Shown: in pieces, positions 46,473 to 59,800 of the stretch
Position numbering within the stretch: position 1 is the stretch's first letter
Layout: each line of letters opens with the position of its first letter
Assembly (NCBI RefSeq): GCF_020520425.1
Contig: NC_079489.1
Coordinates: forward strand, 78,467,310-78,531,309
DNA from: Spinacia oleracea
Lineage: Eukaryota > Streptophyta > Magnoliopsida > Caryophyllales > Amaranthaceae
Direction of reading: 5' to 3'
Length of the DNA stretch: 64,000 bases
Translations under genes and position numbers: made by a program
The notes under the pieces: generated by a model
Told to the model about the DNA's origin: nothing
Database searches by the model: none
What the model saw: the letters and a program-made list of their open reading frames with translations, nothing else

Positions 46473-49400
46473 TTACTCCACAATAGTCTTTAAACCCATT
46501 CCTTGTGCTGACTCAAGCACCATTTTTCTACAAAGGCCTTTGGTGAGAGGATCTGCAATATTCCTCTCGGACTTTACATACTCGAGTGATATTACATTTT
46601 TTCTGATCAGATCTCTAACTATAGCATGCCTTAAGAGAATATGCCTTCTCTTTCCATTATAGGCTTGATTTTTCGCTACCCCAATTGCAGATTGTGAGTC
46701 ACAATGCATTGAAACTGATGGAGTTGGTTTCCCCCACAATGGAATATCAGCAAGCAAACTCCTTATCCATTCAGCTTCCTGTCCTGCCAATTCTAAAGCA
46801 ATAAACTCAGATTCCATAGTAGATTTGGCAATGCAAGTTTGTTTAGATGATTTCCATGATATAGCTCCTCCAGCAAGAGTAAAAACATAACCACTAGTAG
46901 ATTGAATTTCATCACTCTCCGACACCCAATTGGCATCACAATATCCCTCAAGAACACAAGGTTCTCTATGATAATGTAAACCCCAATTGATAGTGCCTTT
47001 CAAATACTTCAATAATCTAATCAATGCATTCCAATGATCTTGATTAGGATTATGAGTATATCTACTCAATCTACTAACCGCATATGCTATATTAGGTCTA
47101 GTATAATTCATCAAAAACATCAAACTTCCAATAATCTTGGCATATTGTTCCTGTGATACAGAATTACCTTTGTTCTTTTTCAAATGAATTCTAGAATCAT
47201 ATGGGGTTTGCACTGGAGTACAGTCAAATTGACCAAATTTCTTTAAAATCTTTTCAATATAATGAGATTGGTTTAAAGACATCCCATATGAGGTTCTAGT
47301 AATCCTTATGCCAAAAATCACATCTGCCTCTCCTAAATCCTTCATCTCAAAACAAGAATTTAGGAAAGCCTTGGTTTGTTCACTATGTCTATATTGGTAC
47401 CAAAAATTAACATGTCATCCACGTATAAACATATGAAAACGCAACCAAGTTTTGAAAGTTTGGAATACACACAAGGATCAGAATCATTTACCTGAAAGCC
47501 ATTAGAAATAATGGTTTGATGAAATTTGTCATACCATTGTTTAGGTGCTTGTTTTAAGCCATACAATGATCTAATGAGCCTGCATACCTTATCTTCCTGT
47601 CCAGGAACAACACATCCCTCTGGTTGCTTCATATAAATTTCTTCATTCAAATCACCATTCAAAAATGTAGTTTTTACATCCATTTGATGCACAACAAGAT
47701 CATGAATGGATGCAAGTGCAATTAAGACTCTAATGGTGGCAACTTTAGTGACAGGCGAATATGTATCAAAATAGTCTACACCATGCTTTTGACGATGACC
47801 TCCTACCACAAGCCTAGCTTTATACTTAATCAAAGATCCATTTGGAGTATGTTTCTTAGTAAAAATCCACTTACTACATAAGGGCTTGCAACCTCTAGGA
47901 AGATCAGACAGAATCCAAGTGTTATTACTCATGATAGACTCAATTTCACTATTTATGGCCTCTAACCAAAAACTTGAATCAATTGACCTCATAGCTTCTC
48001 CATAAGATCTGGGGTTTTCTTCTAAGAGAAATGCATCAACTTCTTGCTCATCTAATAACTCTTTCTCAATTAGGAAGGCAGTAATAAAATCGGGTCCAAA
48101 GCTAGACTCAGTCCTAGTTCTTTTACTCCTTCTAGGTTCTAGAGTCTTACTAGATGATGCAATGTCATGATGCACAATAGGAGATGGAGATGAAACAGGT
48201 AAGCATGCTTGAATATTAACTTTCATAGGAAAAATATGTTCAAAAAACTCTACATCCCTTGACTCACGAATTGGTCCAAAACTAGATGCATCCTTAAGAA
48301 TGAATCTATATGCAGCACTGTTGGACGCATAACCTATAAAAATACCATCCACGGTTTTAGGTCCAATCTTACTCCTTTGAAAATCAAGAAGTCCTATTTT
48401 CCCCAAACACCCCCACAATTTAAGGTAACCAAAGTTAGGCTTAAACCCTTTCCATAATTCATATGGAGTTTTATCTAATTTCTTATGGGGAACAAGGTTA
48501 AGCACATAGCAAGCAGAAAGAATTGCCTCACCCCACATGTTAGCAGGCATACCAGAACTTATAAGCATAACATTCATCATATCCTTAAGTGTTCTATTTT
48601 TACGTTCAGCTTTTCCATTCTGTTCTGGGGTATAAGGAGCTGTAACCTCATGAATAATCCCATTAGCTTCACAAAATTTCTTTAAAGGAGTTCCATCATA
48701 TTCACCACCTCTATGTGATCTAACTCTCTTTATTTTTAGGTCTAATTGGTTTTCAACCTCAGCCTTATAAATATGGAATTTCTCTTAGGCCTCATCTTTA
48801 GTACTCAATAAATAGACCTTACAGTAACGAGAAAAATCATCCACAAAGGTAATATAATAACGTTTCCCTCCTCTACTCATGGAATTCTTAAAGTCGCCTA
48901 AGTCACTATGAATTAGTTCAAGTAGGGTAGAAGACCGACATACATTCTTATTACAGGCTTTTTTCGGGTGCTTAGCTTCTACACAAACTTCACATTTATC
49001 AAAAGAGGTATTACTAAAGTCTGGAATAAGACTAAGTTGTTTGAGTCTCTTGACAGATGCAACATTCACATGACCTAGTCTAGAATGCCATAAAGAAACT
49101 GACTCAGCAATATAAACAGAAGCAGAAGAATTATTATTATCAGTCACAACATCAAGCACAAATAAACCCCCATTACAAAATCCCTTACCCACAAATTCAC
49201 CATTTCTGGTAAGTACAAGTTTATCAGATTCAAAAGTTAACTTGATACTTGCTTTATTAATTAAAGCACCAGAAATGAGGTTCCTGCGGATATCGGGTAC
49301 ATGCAAAACATTTTGCAAAGCAATAGTTTTTCCAGAAGTAAGCTTTAGAAAAACTTTTCCTTTGCCAAGTACACTAACAGTGCTTGAGTTGCCCATGAAG

Positions 49401-50422
49401 ACACATTCTCCTTCAGAAACTTTTTCATAGTCTTGAAACAATTCCTTGCTCGAACAAATGTGGCGAGTTGCTCCAGTATCAACAACCCATTCAGTCACGT
49501 TGCTCACCAGATTCACCTCGGACACAATAGCAGCAATGATGTCTTCAGTGAGATTAGCTTGAGGCTTGTTCTCCTTTGGCTTGTTCCCGGGTCCATGTCC
49601 TTGCCTGCATTCCCTAGCTGAATGACCATACTTACCGCAAGTATAGCAATTTCCTTTAAACTGCCTTTTCTCTTTGTTGTTGTTGTTCTGCCTTGTGCCA
49701 TGGAACTGATTTGGACCCTTGCCTTTCGGTCCCTTATTATAACCTACATTTCTTTTAGTTTCAACAAGAATAGCAGTAGAGGAAGAATGGTCAGTAGTTT
49801 TTCCCTTGGTTTGGATACGGGTCTGCTCTTCAATATTAATGTGGGAAACGAGTTCTTGAAGGGTAAAGTCTTTTTGTTTGTGTTTCATGCAAAGGACATA
49901 GGTTTGCCAAGAAGGGGGTAATTTCTCAAGGAGACAGTTGGCTTGGAAAAGCTCACAGATTTTCATACCCTCAGCAACAATATCAGCACATAAATGTTCA
50001 TACTCATGAACTTGATCAAGGACAGGCTTATCATCAGTCATACGGAAATTTAACCAATGACTACAAGCATATTTCTTAGTCCCAAAATCATCAGTTCCAT
50101 ACTTAGTTTTCAGAGCATCCCAAATTTCCATAGCATTCTTAGACTTACTATAAATCATATAACGAGAAGCAGTCATGTAGTGAAACAACATCTTACGACA
50201 GGTTTTGTTATCTTTCTCAAAATCCCTAGTGGAATTAGCAGGGGCAGCAATAACAGTAAGACAATAATCTACCCCAATTTGACCCAAGAAAAACTCCATC
50301 TTATCAGACCACATCTTATAATTCTTCCTATCGAAAGGATCTAACTTAGACATATCAGGGATGAAAGGGTTGAGAAGCATGGCAGAAGTAAAAGGGATAG
50401 CAGTAGGGATATTACCAGCTAT
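46473..50422 (-). pseudogene. Array unit 1 gag-pol polyprotein, inactivated
   Basis: Domains in order: gag (LDPFDRKNYKMWSDKMEFFL), CCHC zinc knuckle (CYTCGKYGHSAREC), protease ([11 protein letters not shown]), integrase, RT ([20 protein letters not shown]) and RNase H ([18 protein letters not shown]). Lesions: the gag ATG seen in other units is ATA here (50420-50422), there is an in-frame TAA at 48785-48787 between the first and second integrase catalytic residues, and a one-base deletion near 47377 shifts frame after YVDD. In addition, the second integrase acid is His (codon 48713-48715; RSHRGGEY versus RSDKGGEY in unit 2). No functional polyprotein is possible. Confidence 0.9.
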
Positions 50423-50461
50423 TGTAAAAATAAAACACGGAAGAAAAATTCAACTTTAGAT

Positions 50462-51138
50462 TGTAGGAACAATGACTAGTAATGAACAAATAAACTTATC
50501 TTTAACCAAGTCGGGGCGTGTATGAACACTGCCCTAAATTTGAATTTGCCCCGTTACGTACACACGGCCTCTTGACAATCAACCTCCAGGGGTGCACGAC
50601 ATCTATCTCGTTGGTGTAGTACAAAAAGATAGATTGAAAACGAAATTGAACGTTGCCCAAAATGAATCAGAGAGTATGTGTTTTAGAGGAAAATTTTCGG
50701 AGAGCAAATTTTTCTGTGTGTTCTTTGTGAAGGACGAAGCCAAAATAAATAACGGAAGGCTGAAGAATTATTTTGGGAAGGAAATAAATTCGGTAATCAA
50801 TTAATGACTCAATTTCCGGAATGAAATTTGTAACCGTTATGGAAAATATTCGGTTACCAAAATACAACAACTAGCCGTTACCCGGGATTGATTGGCGGCA
50901 AAAAGGGCCCCACCCACACTCGCGAACGCGCCGCTCCACTCTCCCTCGCTCGAGCCTGGCCCGGCCGGGCCCGCGCGCGCGCGTGTTTGCGGTGGCCTAG
51001 AGCCTCCTCTCAAGTCTTCTAACAAACCTATTAGTGGAGTGAGGATATATAAAGTGGGTAAAACTCTTAGTTTTTTGTCAATGTGGGACAAGCACAAATT
51101 TTCATTCTTTTGAAGCATAACTACCTATACTTCCAACA
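50462..51138 (-). repeat. Array LTR B (between units 1 and 2)
   Basis: 677 bp, same ends as LTR A. It serves at once as 5' LTR of unit 1 and 3' LTR of unit 2. The sequence on both flanks is internal sequence, not target DNA. Confidence 0.93.
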
Positions 51139-51649
51139 ATCCCCCACATGATTCAAAAGAACAGGAAAAACTAGGAAGGAACGTTTTGGGCAACGGAGAC
51201 TTTAGTTTTGAAAGTGTCAATGTCTTTTGGACTTGAATTAACACCCAACGCATACAAAAATATCTTACAGTCGTTTTAGGTAGATTTCTCTTTGAACCTA
51301 TCACGAAGTTAGTAAATTACTTTTGCGCGTTTCAACTTTTCATAAATCATGACTCGTTTTCGCAATTTGTAATTTTTTAGTGCCCCACAAAATACCCGGA
51401 TTTTCATGAATGCTCTAGCGTATCCCCGACATTCACATAGGTAAGTTCATCAAGTTTGTACTGTCACAAACCACCTTCTCAAGGCTATGAACTTATTAAG
51501 AGCCTTAGCTCAACCTTACGCATATGACAGTTAGAAAAATACTACATCACTTTTATTATTAGGAATGGTAGTAGTAACAAACATGAGTTCTTTTGCGATT
51601 TCTTTTGACCCATTGAACTTAGATTTCCTAAGATGGTGTCCACCACAAT

Positions 51650-54600
51650 TTACTCCACAATAGTCTTTAAACCCATTCCTTGTGCTAACTCAAGCACCAT
51701 TTTTCTACAAAGGCCTTTGGTGAGAGGATCTGCAATATTCCTCTCGGACTTTACATACTCGAGTGATATTACATTTTTTCTGATCAGATCTCTAACTATA
51801 GCATGCCTTAAGAGAATATGCCTTCTCTTTCCATTATAGGCTTGATTTTTCTCTACCCCAATTGCAGCTTGTGAGTCACAATGCATTGAAACTGATGGAG
51901 TTGGTTTCCCCCACAATGGAATATCAGCAAGCAAACTCCTTATCCATTCAGCTTCCTGTCGTGCCAATTCTAAAGCAATAAACTCAGATTCCATAGTAGA
52001 TTTGGCAATGCAAGTTTGTTTAGATGGTTTCCATGATATAGCTCCCCCAGCAAGAGTAAAAACATAACCACTAGTAGATTGAATTTCATCACTCTCCGAC
52101 ACCCAATTGGCATCACAATATCCCTCAAGAACACAAGGTGCTCTATGATAATGTAAACCCCAATTGATAGTGCCTTTCAAATACTTCAATAATCTAATCA
52201 ATGCATTCCAATGATCTTGATTAGGATTATGAGTATATCTACTCAATCTACTAACCGCATATGCTATATTATGTCTAGTATAATTCATCAAAAACATCAA
52301 ACTTCCAATAATCTTGGCATATTGTTCCTGTGATACAGAATTACCTTTGTTCTTTTTCAAATGAATACTAGAATCATATGGGGTTTGCACTGGAGTACAG
52401 TCAAATTGACCAAATTTCTTTAAAATCTTTTCAATATAATGAGATTGGTTTAAAGACATCCCATATGAGGTTCTAGTAATCTTTATGCCAAGAATCACAT
52501 CTGCCTCTCCTAAATCCTTCATCTCAAAACAAGAATTTAGGAAAGCCTTGGTTTCGTTCACTATGTCTATATTGGTACCAAAAATTAACATGTCATCCAC
52601 GTATAGACATATGAAAACGCAACCAAGTTTTGAAAGTTTGGAATGCACACAAGCATCAGAATCATTTACCTGAAAGCCATTAGAAATAATGGTTTGATGA
52701 AATTTGTCATACCATTGTTTAGGTGCTTGTTTTAAGCCATACAATGATCTAATGAGCCTGCATACCTTATCTTCCTGTCCAGGAACAACACATCCCTCTG
52801 GTTGCTTCATATAAATTTCTTCATTCAAATCACCATTCAAAAATGCAGTTTTTACATCCATTTGATGCACAACAAGATCATGAATGGATGCAAGTGCAAT
52901 TAAGACTCTAATGGTGGCAACTTTAGTGACAAGCGAATATGTATCAAAATAGTCTACACCATGCTTTTGACGATGACCTCCTACCAGAAGCCTAGCTTTA
53001 TACTTAATCAAAGATCCATTTGGAGTATGTTTCTTAGTAAAAATCCACTTACTACATAAGGGCTTGCAACCTCTAGGAAGATCAGACAGAATCCAAGTGT
53101 TATTACTCATGATAGACTCAATTTCACTATTTATGGCCTCTAACCAAAAACTTGAATCAATTGACCTCATAGCTTCTCCATAAGATCTGGGGTTTTCTTC
53201 TAAGAGAAATGCATCAACTTCTTGCTCATCTAATAACTCTTTCTCAATTAGGAAGGCAGTAATAAAATCGGGTCCAAAGCTAGACTCAGTTCTAGTTCTT
53301 TTACTCCTTCTAGGTTCTAGAGTCTCACTAGATGATGCAATGTCATGATGCACAATAGGAGATGGAGATGCAACAGGTAAGCATGCTTGAATATTAACTT
53401 TCATAGGAAAAATATGTTCAAAAAACTCTACATCCCTTGACTCACGAATTGGTCCAAAACTAGATGCATCCTTAAGAATGAATCTATATGCAGCACTGTT
53501 GGACGCATAACCTATAAAAATACCACCCACGGTTTTAGGTCCAATCTTACTCCTTTGAAAATCAGAAAGTCCTATTTTTCCCAAACACCCCCACACTTTA
53601 AGGTAACCCAAGTTAGGCTTAAACCCTTTCCACAATTCATATGGAGTTTTATCTAATTTCTTATGGGGAACACGGTTAAGCACATAGCAAGCAGAAAGAA
53701 TTGCCTCACCCCACATGTTAGCAGGCATACCAGAACTTATAAGCATAACATTCATCATATCCTTAAGTGTTCTATTTTTACGTTCAGCTATTCCATTCTG
53801 TTCTGGGGTATAAGGAGCTGTAACCTCGTGAATAATCCCATTAGCTTCACAATATTTCTTTAAAGGAGTTCCATCATATTCACCACCTTTATCTGATCTA
53901 ACTCTCTTTATTTTTAGGTCTAATTGGTTTTTAACCTCAGCCTTATAAATATGGAATTTCTCTTCGGCCTCATCTTTAGTACTCAATAAATAGACCTTAC
54001 AGTAACGAGAAAAATCATCCACAAAGGTAATATAATAACGTTTCCCTCCTCTACTCATGGAATTCTTAAAGTCGCCTAAGTCACTATGAATTAGTTCAAG
54101 TAGAGTAGAAGACCGACATACATTCTTATTACAGGCTTTTTTTGGGTGCTTAGCTTCTACACAAACTTCACATTTATCAAAAGAGGTATTACTAAAGTCT
54201 GGAATAAGACTAAGTTGTTTGAGTCTCTTGTCAGATGCAACATTCACATGACCTAGTCTAGAATGCCATAAAGAAACTGACTCAGCAATATAAACAGAAG
54301 CAGAAGAATTATTATTATCAGTCACAACATCAAGCACAAATAAACCCCCATCACAAAATCCCTTATCCACAAATTCACCATTTCTGGTAAGTACAAGTTT
54401 ATCAGATTCAAAAGTTAACTTGATACTTGGTTTGTTAAGTAAAGCACCAGAAATGAGGTTCCTGCGGATATCGGGTACATGCAAAACATTTTGCAAAGCA
54501 ATAGTTTTTCCAGAAGTAAGCTTTAGAAAAACTTTTCCTTTGCCAAGTACACTCACAGTGCTTGAGTTGCCCATGAAGACACATTCTCCTTCAGAAACTT

Positions 54601-54784
54601 TTTCATAGTCTTGAAATAATTCCTTGCTCGAATAAATGTGGCGAGTTGCTCCAGTGTCAACAACCCATTCAGTCACGTTGCTCACCAGATTCACCTCGGA
54701 CACAATAGCAGCAATGATGTCTTCAGTGAGATTAGCTTGAGCCTTGTTCTCCTTTGGCTTGTTCCCGGGTCCATGTCCTTGCCT
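51650..54784 (-). CDS. Array unit 2 pol: protease-integrase-RT-RNase H, open frame
   Basis: Uninterrupted for over 1,000 codons (51650-54703 and the in-frame lead up to the stop at about 54784). Numbering from codon 54703: protease DTGA with Asp16; integrase HHCC zinc site His147, His152, Cys178, Cys181; DDE triad Asp208, Asp271, Glu307; RT Asp616 and the YVDD pair Asp703/Asp704; RNase H Asp864 and a Glu in STMESEF. Together these would process the polyprotein, copy RNA to DNA and integrate it. The frame has no start codon of its own. It is normally translated from gag, which is broken here, so expression is doubtful. Best-preserved coding region in the window. Confidence 0.88.
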   Translation of the reverse strand, partial: RQGHGPGNKPKENKAQANLTEDIIAAIVSEVNLVSNVTEWVVDTGATRHIYSSKELFQDYEKVSEGECVFMGNSSTVSVLGKGKVFLKLTSGKTIALQNVLHVPDIRRNLISGALLNKPSIKLTFESDKLVLTRNGEFVDKGFCDGGLFVLDVVTDNNNSSASVYIAESVSLWHSRLGHVNVASDKRLKQLSLIPDFSNTSFDKCEVCVEAKHPKKACNKNVCRSSTLLELIHSDLGDFKNSMSRGGKRYYITFVDDFSRYCKVYLLSTKDEAEEKFHIYKAEVKNQLDLKIKRVRSDKGGEYDGTPLKKYCEANGIIHEVTAPYTPEQNGIAERKNRTLKDMMNVMLISSGMPANMWGEAILSACYVLNRVPHKKLDKTPYELWKGFKPNLGYLKVWGCLGKIGLSDFQRSKIGPKTVGGIFIGYASNSAAYRFILKDASSFGPIRESRDVEFFEHIFPMKVNIQACLPVASPSPIVHHDIASSSETLEPRRSKRTRTESSFGPDFITAFLIEKELLDEQEVDAFLLEENPRSYGEAMRSIDSSFWLEAINSEIESIMSNNTWILSDLPRGCKPLCSKWIFTKKHTPNGSLIKYKARLLVGGHRQKHGVDYFDTYSLVTKVATIRVLIALASIHDLVVHQMDVKTAFLNGDLNEEIYMKQPEGCVVPGQEDKVCRLIRSLYGLKQAPKQWYDKFHQTIISNGFQVNDSDACVHSKLSKLGCVFICLYVDDMLIFGTNIDIVNETKAFLNSCFEMKDLGEADVILGIKITRTSYGMSLNQSHYIEKILKKFGQFDCTPVQTPYDSSIHLKKNKGNSVSQEQYAKIIGSLMFLMNYTRHNIAYAVSRLSRYTHNPNQDHWNALIRLLKYLKGTINWGLHYHRAPCVLEGYCDANWVSESDEIQSTSGYVFTLAGGAISWKPSKQTCIAKSTMESEFIALELARQEAEWIRSLLADIPLWGKPTPSVSMHCDSQAAIGVEKNQAYNGKRRHILLRHAIVRDLIRKNVISLEYVKSERNIADPLTKGLCRKMVLELAQGMGLKTIVE

Positions 54785-55599
54785 TCATTCCCTAGCTGAA
54801 TGACCATACTTACCGCAAGTATAGCAATTTCCTTTAAACTGCCTTTTCTCTTTGTTGTTGTTGTTCTGCCTTGTGCCATGGAACTGATTTGGACCCTTGC
54901 CTTTCGGTCCCTTATTATAACCTGCATTTCTTTTAGTTTCAACAAGATTAGCAGTAGAGGAAGAATGGTCAGTACTTGTTCCCTTGGTTTGGATACGGTT
55001 CTGCTCTTCAATATTAATGTGGGAAACGAGTTCTTGAAGGGTAAAGTCTTTTTGTTTGTGTTTCATGGAATGGACATAGGTTTGCCAAGAAGGGGGTAAT
55101 TTCTCAAGGAGACAGTTGGCTTGGGAAAGCTCACAGATTTTCATACCCTCAGCAACAATATCAGCACATAAATGTTCATACTCATGAACTTGATCAAGGA
55201 CAGGTTATCATCAGTCATACGGAAATTTCACCAATGACTACAAGCATATTTCTTAGTCCCAAAATAATCAGTTCCATACTTAGTTTTCAGAGCATCCCAA
55301 ATTTCCATAGCATTCTTAGACTTACTATAAATCATATAAAGAGAAGCAGTCATGTAGTGAAACAACATCCCACGACAGGTTTTGTTATCTTTCTCAAAAT
55401 CCCTAGTGGAATTAGCAGGGGCAGCAATAACAGTAAGACAATAATCTACCCGAATTTGACCCAAGAAAAACTCCATCTTATCAGACCACATCTTATAATT
55501 CTTCCCATCGAAAGGATCTAACTTAGACATATCAGGGATGAAAGGGTTGGGAAGCATGGCAGAAGTAAAAGGGATAGCAGTAGGGATATTACCAGCCAT
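54785..55599 (-). pseudogene. Array unit 2 gag, broken
   Basis: Starts with an intact ATG (55597-55599; MAGNIPTAIPFTS). It carries the gag domain LDPFDGKNYKMWSDKMEFFL, loses one base near 55205 (frameshift) and ends at a TGA in place of the last Cys of the CCHC knuckle (CYTCGKYGHSARE-stop, about 54785). Pol continues in frame behind the stop. Gag would bind and package element RNA. The leader between LTR C and the ATG is only about 39 nt. Confidence 0.88.
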
Positions 55600-55638
55600 T
55601 GTAAAAATAAAACACGGAAGAAAAATTCAACTTTAGAT

Positions 55639-56317
55639 TGTAGGAACAATGACTAGTAATGAACAAATAAACTTATCTTTAACCAAGTCGTGGCGTGTAT
55701 GAACACTGCCCTAAAGTTGAATTTGCCCCGTTACGTACACACGGCCTCTTGACAATCAACCTGCAGGGTTACACGACATCTATCTCGTTGGTGTAGAACA
55801 AAAAGATAGATTGAAAACGAAATTGAACGTTGCCCAAAATGAATCAGAGAGTATGTGTTTTAGAGGAAAATTTTCGGAGAGCAAATTTTTCTGTGTGTTC
55901 TTTGTGAAGGAGGAAGCCAAAATAAATAACGGAAGGCTGAAGAATTATTTCGGGAAGGAAATAAATTCGGTAATCAATTAATGACTCGATTTCCGGAATC
56001 AAATTTGTAACCGTTATGGAAAATATTCGGTTACCAAAATACACCAACTAGCCGTTACCCGGGTTGATTGGCGGCAAAAAGGGCCCCACCCACACTCACG
56101 AACGCGCCGCGCCACTCCCCCTCGCTCGAGCCCGGCCCGTCCGGGCCCGCGCGCGCGCGCACGTGTGCGGTGGCCTTGAGCCTCCTCTCAAGTCTTCTAA
56201 CAAACCTATTAGTGGAGTGAGGATATATAAAGTGGGTAAAACTCTTATTTTTTTTGTCAATGTGGGACAATCACAAATTTTCATTCTTTTGAAGCATAAC
56301 TACCTATACTTCCAACA
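55639..56317 (-). repeat. Array LTR C (between units 2 and 3)
   Basis: 679 bp, same ends. The GC-rich block contains an extended CGCGCGCGCGC run near 56150. Flanked on both sides by internal sequence. Confidence 0.93.
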
Positions 56318-56866
56318 ATCCCCCACATGATTCAAAAGAACAGGAAAAACTAGGAAGGAACGTTATGGGCAACGGAGACTTTAGTTTTGAAAGTGTCAAT
56401 GTCTTTTGGACTTGAATTAACACCCAACGCATACAAAAATATCTTACAGTCGTTTTAGGTAGATTTCTCTTTGAACTTATCACGAAGTTAGTAAACTACT
56501 TTTGCGCGTTTCAACTTTTCTCAAATCATGACTCGTTTTCGCAATTTGTAATTTTTTAGTGCCCCACAAAATACCCGGATTTTCATGAATGCTCTAGTGC
56601 TCCTAAGCCTTAAGGACTCTCATAGGGGATTGGGCGTAACCCCTACATTCACATAGGTAAGTTCATCAAGTTTGTACTGTCACAAACCACCTTCTCAAGG
56701 CTATGAACTTATTAAGAGCCTTAGCTCAACCTTACGCATATGACAGTTAGAAAAACACTACATCACTTTTATTATTAGGAATGGTAGTAGTAACAAACAT
56801 GAGTTCTTTTGTGATTTCGTTTGACCCATTGAACTTAGATTTCCTAAGATGGGTGTCCACCACAAT

Positions 56867-59800
56867 TTACTCCACAATAGGCTTTAAACCCATTCCTTGT
56901 GCTGACTCAAGCACCATTTTTCTACAAAGGCCTTTGGTGAGAGGATCTGCAATATTCCTCTCGGACTTTACATACTCGAGTGATATTACATTTTTTCTGA
57001 TCAGATCTCTAACTATAGCATGCCTTAAGAGAATATGCCTTCTCTTTCCATTATAGGCTTGATTTTTCGCTACCCCAATTGCAGCTTGTGAGTCACAATG
57101 CATTGAAACTGATGGAGTTGGTTTCCCCCACAATGGAATATCAGCAAGCAAACTCCTTATCCATTCAGCTTCCTGTCCTGCCAATTCTAAAGCAATAAAC
57201 TCAGATTCCATAGTAGATTTGGCAATGCAAGTTTGTTTAGATGATTTCCATGATATAGCTCCTCCAGCAAGAGTAAAAACATAACCACTAGTAGATAGAA
57301 TTTCATCACTATCCAACACCCAATTGGCATCACAATATCCCTCAAGAACACAAGGTGCTCTATGATAATGTAAACCCCAATTGATAGTGCCTTTCAAATA
57401 CTTCAATAATCTAATCAATGCATTCCAATGATCTTGATTAGGATTATGAGTATATCTACTCAATTTACTAACCGCATATGCTATATTAGGTCTAGTATAA
57501 TTCATCAAAAATATCAAACTTCCAATAATCTTGGCATATTGTTCCTGTGATACAGAATTACCTTTGTTCTTTTTAAAATGAATATTAGAATCATATGGGG
57601 TTTGCACTGGAGTACAGTCAAATTGACCAAATTTATTTAAAATATTTTCAATATAATGAGATTGGTTTAAAGACATCCCATATGAGGTTATAGTAATCTG
57701 TATGCCAAGAATCACATCTGCCTCTCCTAAATCCTTCATCTCAAAACAAGAATTTAGGAAAGCCTTGGTTTCGTTCACTATGTCTATATTGGTACCAAAA
57801 ATTAACATGTCATCCACGTATAGACATATGAAAACGCAACCAAGTTTTGAAAGTTTGGAATACACACAAGCATCAAAATCATTTACCTGAAAGCCATTAG
57901 AAATAATGGTTTGATGAAATTTGTCATACCATTGTTTAGGTGCTTGTTTTAAGCCATACAATGATCTAATGAGCCTGCATACCTTATCTTCCTGTCCAGG
58001 AACAACACATCCCTCTGGTTGCTTCATATAAATTTCTTCATTCAAATCACCATTCAAAAATGCAGTTTTTACATCCATTTGATGCACAACAAGATCATGA
58101 ATGGATGAAAGTGCAATTAAGACTCTAATGGTGGCAACTTTAGTGACAGGCGAATATGTATCAAAATAGTCTACACCAAGCTTTTGACGATGACCTCCTA
58201 CCACCAGCCTAGATTTATACTTAATCAAAGATCCCTTTGGAGTATGTTTCTTAGTAAAAATCCACTTACTACATAAGGGCTTGCAACCTCTAGGAAGATC
58301 AGACAGAATCCAAGTGTTATTACTCATGATAGACTCAATTTCACTATTTATGGCCTCTAACCAAAAACTTGAATCAATTGACCTCATAGCTTCTCCATAA
58401 GATCTGGGGTTTTCTTCTAAGAGAAATGCATCAACTTCTTGCTCATCTAATAACTCTTTCTCAATTAGGAAGGCAGTAATAAAATCGGGTCCAAAGCTAG
58501 ACTCAGTTCCAGTTCTTTTATTCCTTCTAGGTTCTTGAGTCTCACTAGATGATGCAATGTCATGATGCACAATAGGAGATGGAGATGCAACAGGTAAGCT
58601 TGCTTGAATATTAACTTTCATAGGAAAAATATGCTAAAAAAACTCTACATCCCTTGACTCACGAATTGGTCCAAAACCAGATGCATCCTTAAGAATGAAT
58701 CTATATGCAGCACTGTTGGACGCATAACCTATAAAAATACCATCCACGGTTTTAGGTCCAATCTTACTCCTTTGAAAATCAGGAAGTCCTATTTTTCCCA
58801 AACACCCCCACACTTTAAGGTAACCCTAGTTAGGCTTAAACCCTTTCCACAATTCATATGGAGTTTTATCTAATTTCTTATGGGGAACACGGTTAAGCAC
58901 ATAGCAAGCAGAAAGAATTGCCTTACCCCACATGTTAGTAGGCATACCAGAACTTATACGCATAACATTCATAATATCCTTAAGTGTTCTATTTTTACGT
59001 TCAGCTATTCCATTCTGTTCTGGGGTATAAGGAGCTGTAACCTCATGAATAATCCCATTAGCTTCGCAAAATTTCTTTAAAGGAGTTCCATCATATTCAC
59101 CACCTCTATCTGATCTAACTCTCTTTATTTTTAGGTCTAATTGGTTTTCAACCTCAGCCTTATAAATATGGAATTTCTCTTAGGCCTCATCTTTAGTACT
59201 CAATAAATAGACCTTACAGTAACGAGAAAAATCATCCACAAAGGTAATATAATAACGTTTCCCTCCTCTACTCATGGAATTCTTAAAGTCGCCTAAGTCA
59301 CTATGAATTAGTTCAAGTAGGGTAGAAGACCGACATACATTCTTATTACAGGCTTTTTTCGGGTGCTTAGCTTCTACACAAACTTCACATTTATCAAAAG
59401 AGGTATTACTAAAGTCTGGAATAAGACTAAGTTGTTTGAGTCTCTTGACAGATGCAACATTCACATGACCTAGTCTAGAATGCCATAAAGAAACTGACTC
59501 AGCAATATAAACAGAAGCAGAAGAATTATTATTATCCGTCACAACATCAAGCACAAATAAACCCCCATTACAAAATCCCTTACCCACAAATTCACCATTT
59601 CTGGTAAGTACAAGTTTATCAGATTCAAAAGTTAACTTGATACTTGCTTTGTTAAGTAAATCACCAGAAATGAGGTTCCTGCGGATATCGGGTACATGCA
59701 AAACATTTTGCAAAGCAATAGTTTTTCCAGAAGTAAGCTTTAGAAAAACTTTTCCTTTGCCAAGTACACTCACAGTGCTTGAGTTGCCCATGAAGACCAG

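Noticed and set aside
49242..50344. Open + frames antisense to the Copia gag-pol, repeated in each unit of the array
   Set aside because: They recur only because the coding strand recurs, are shorter than the minus-strand frames and have no recognised domain.
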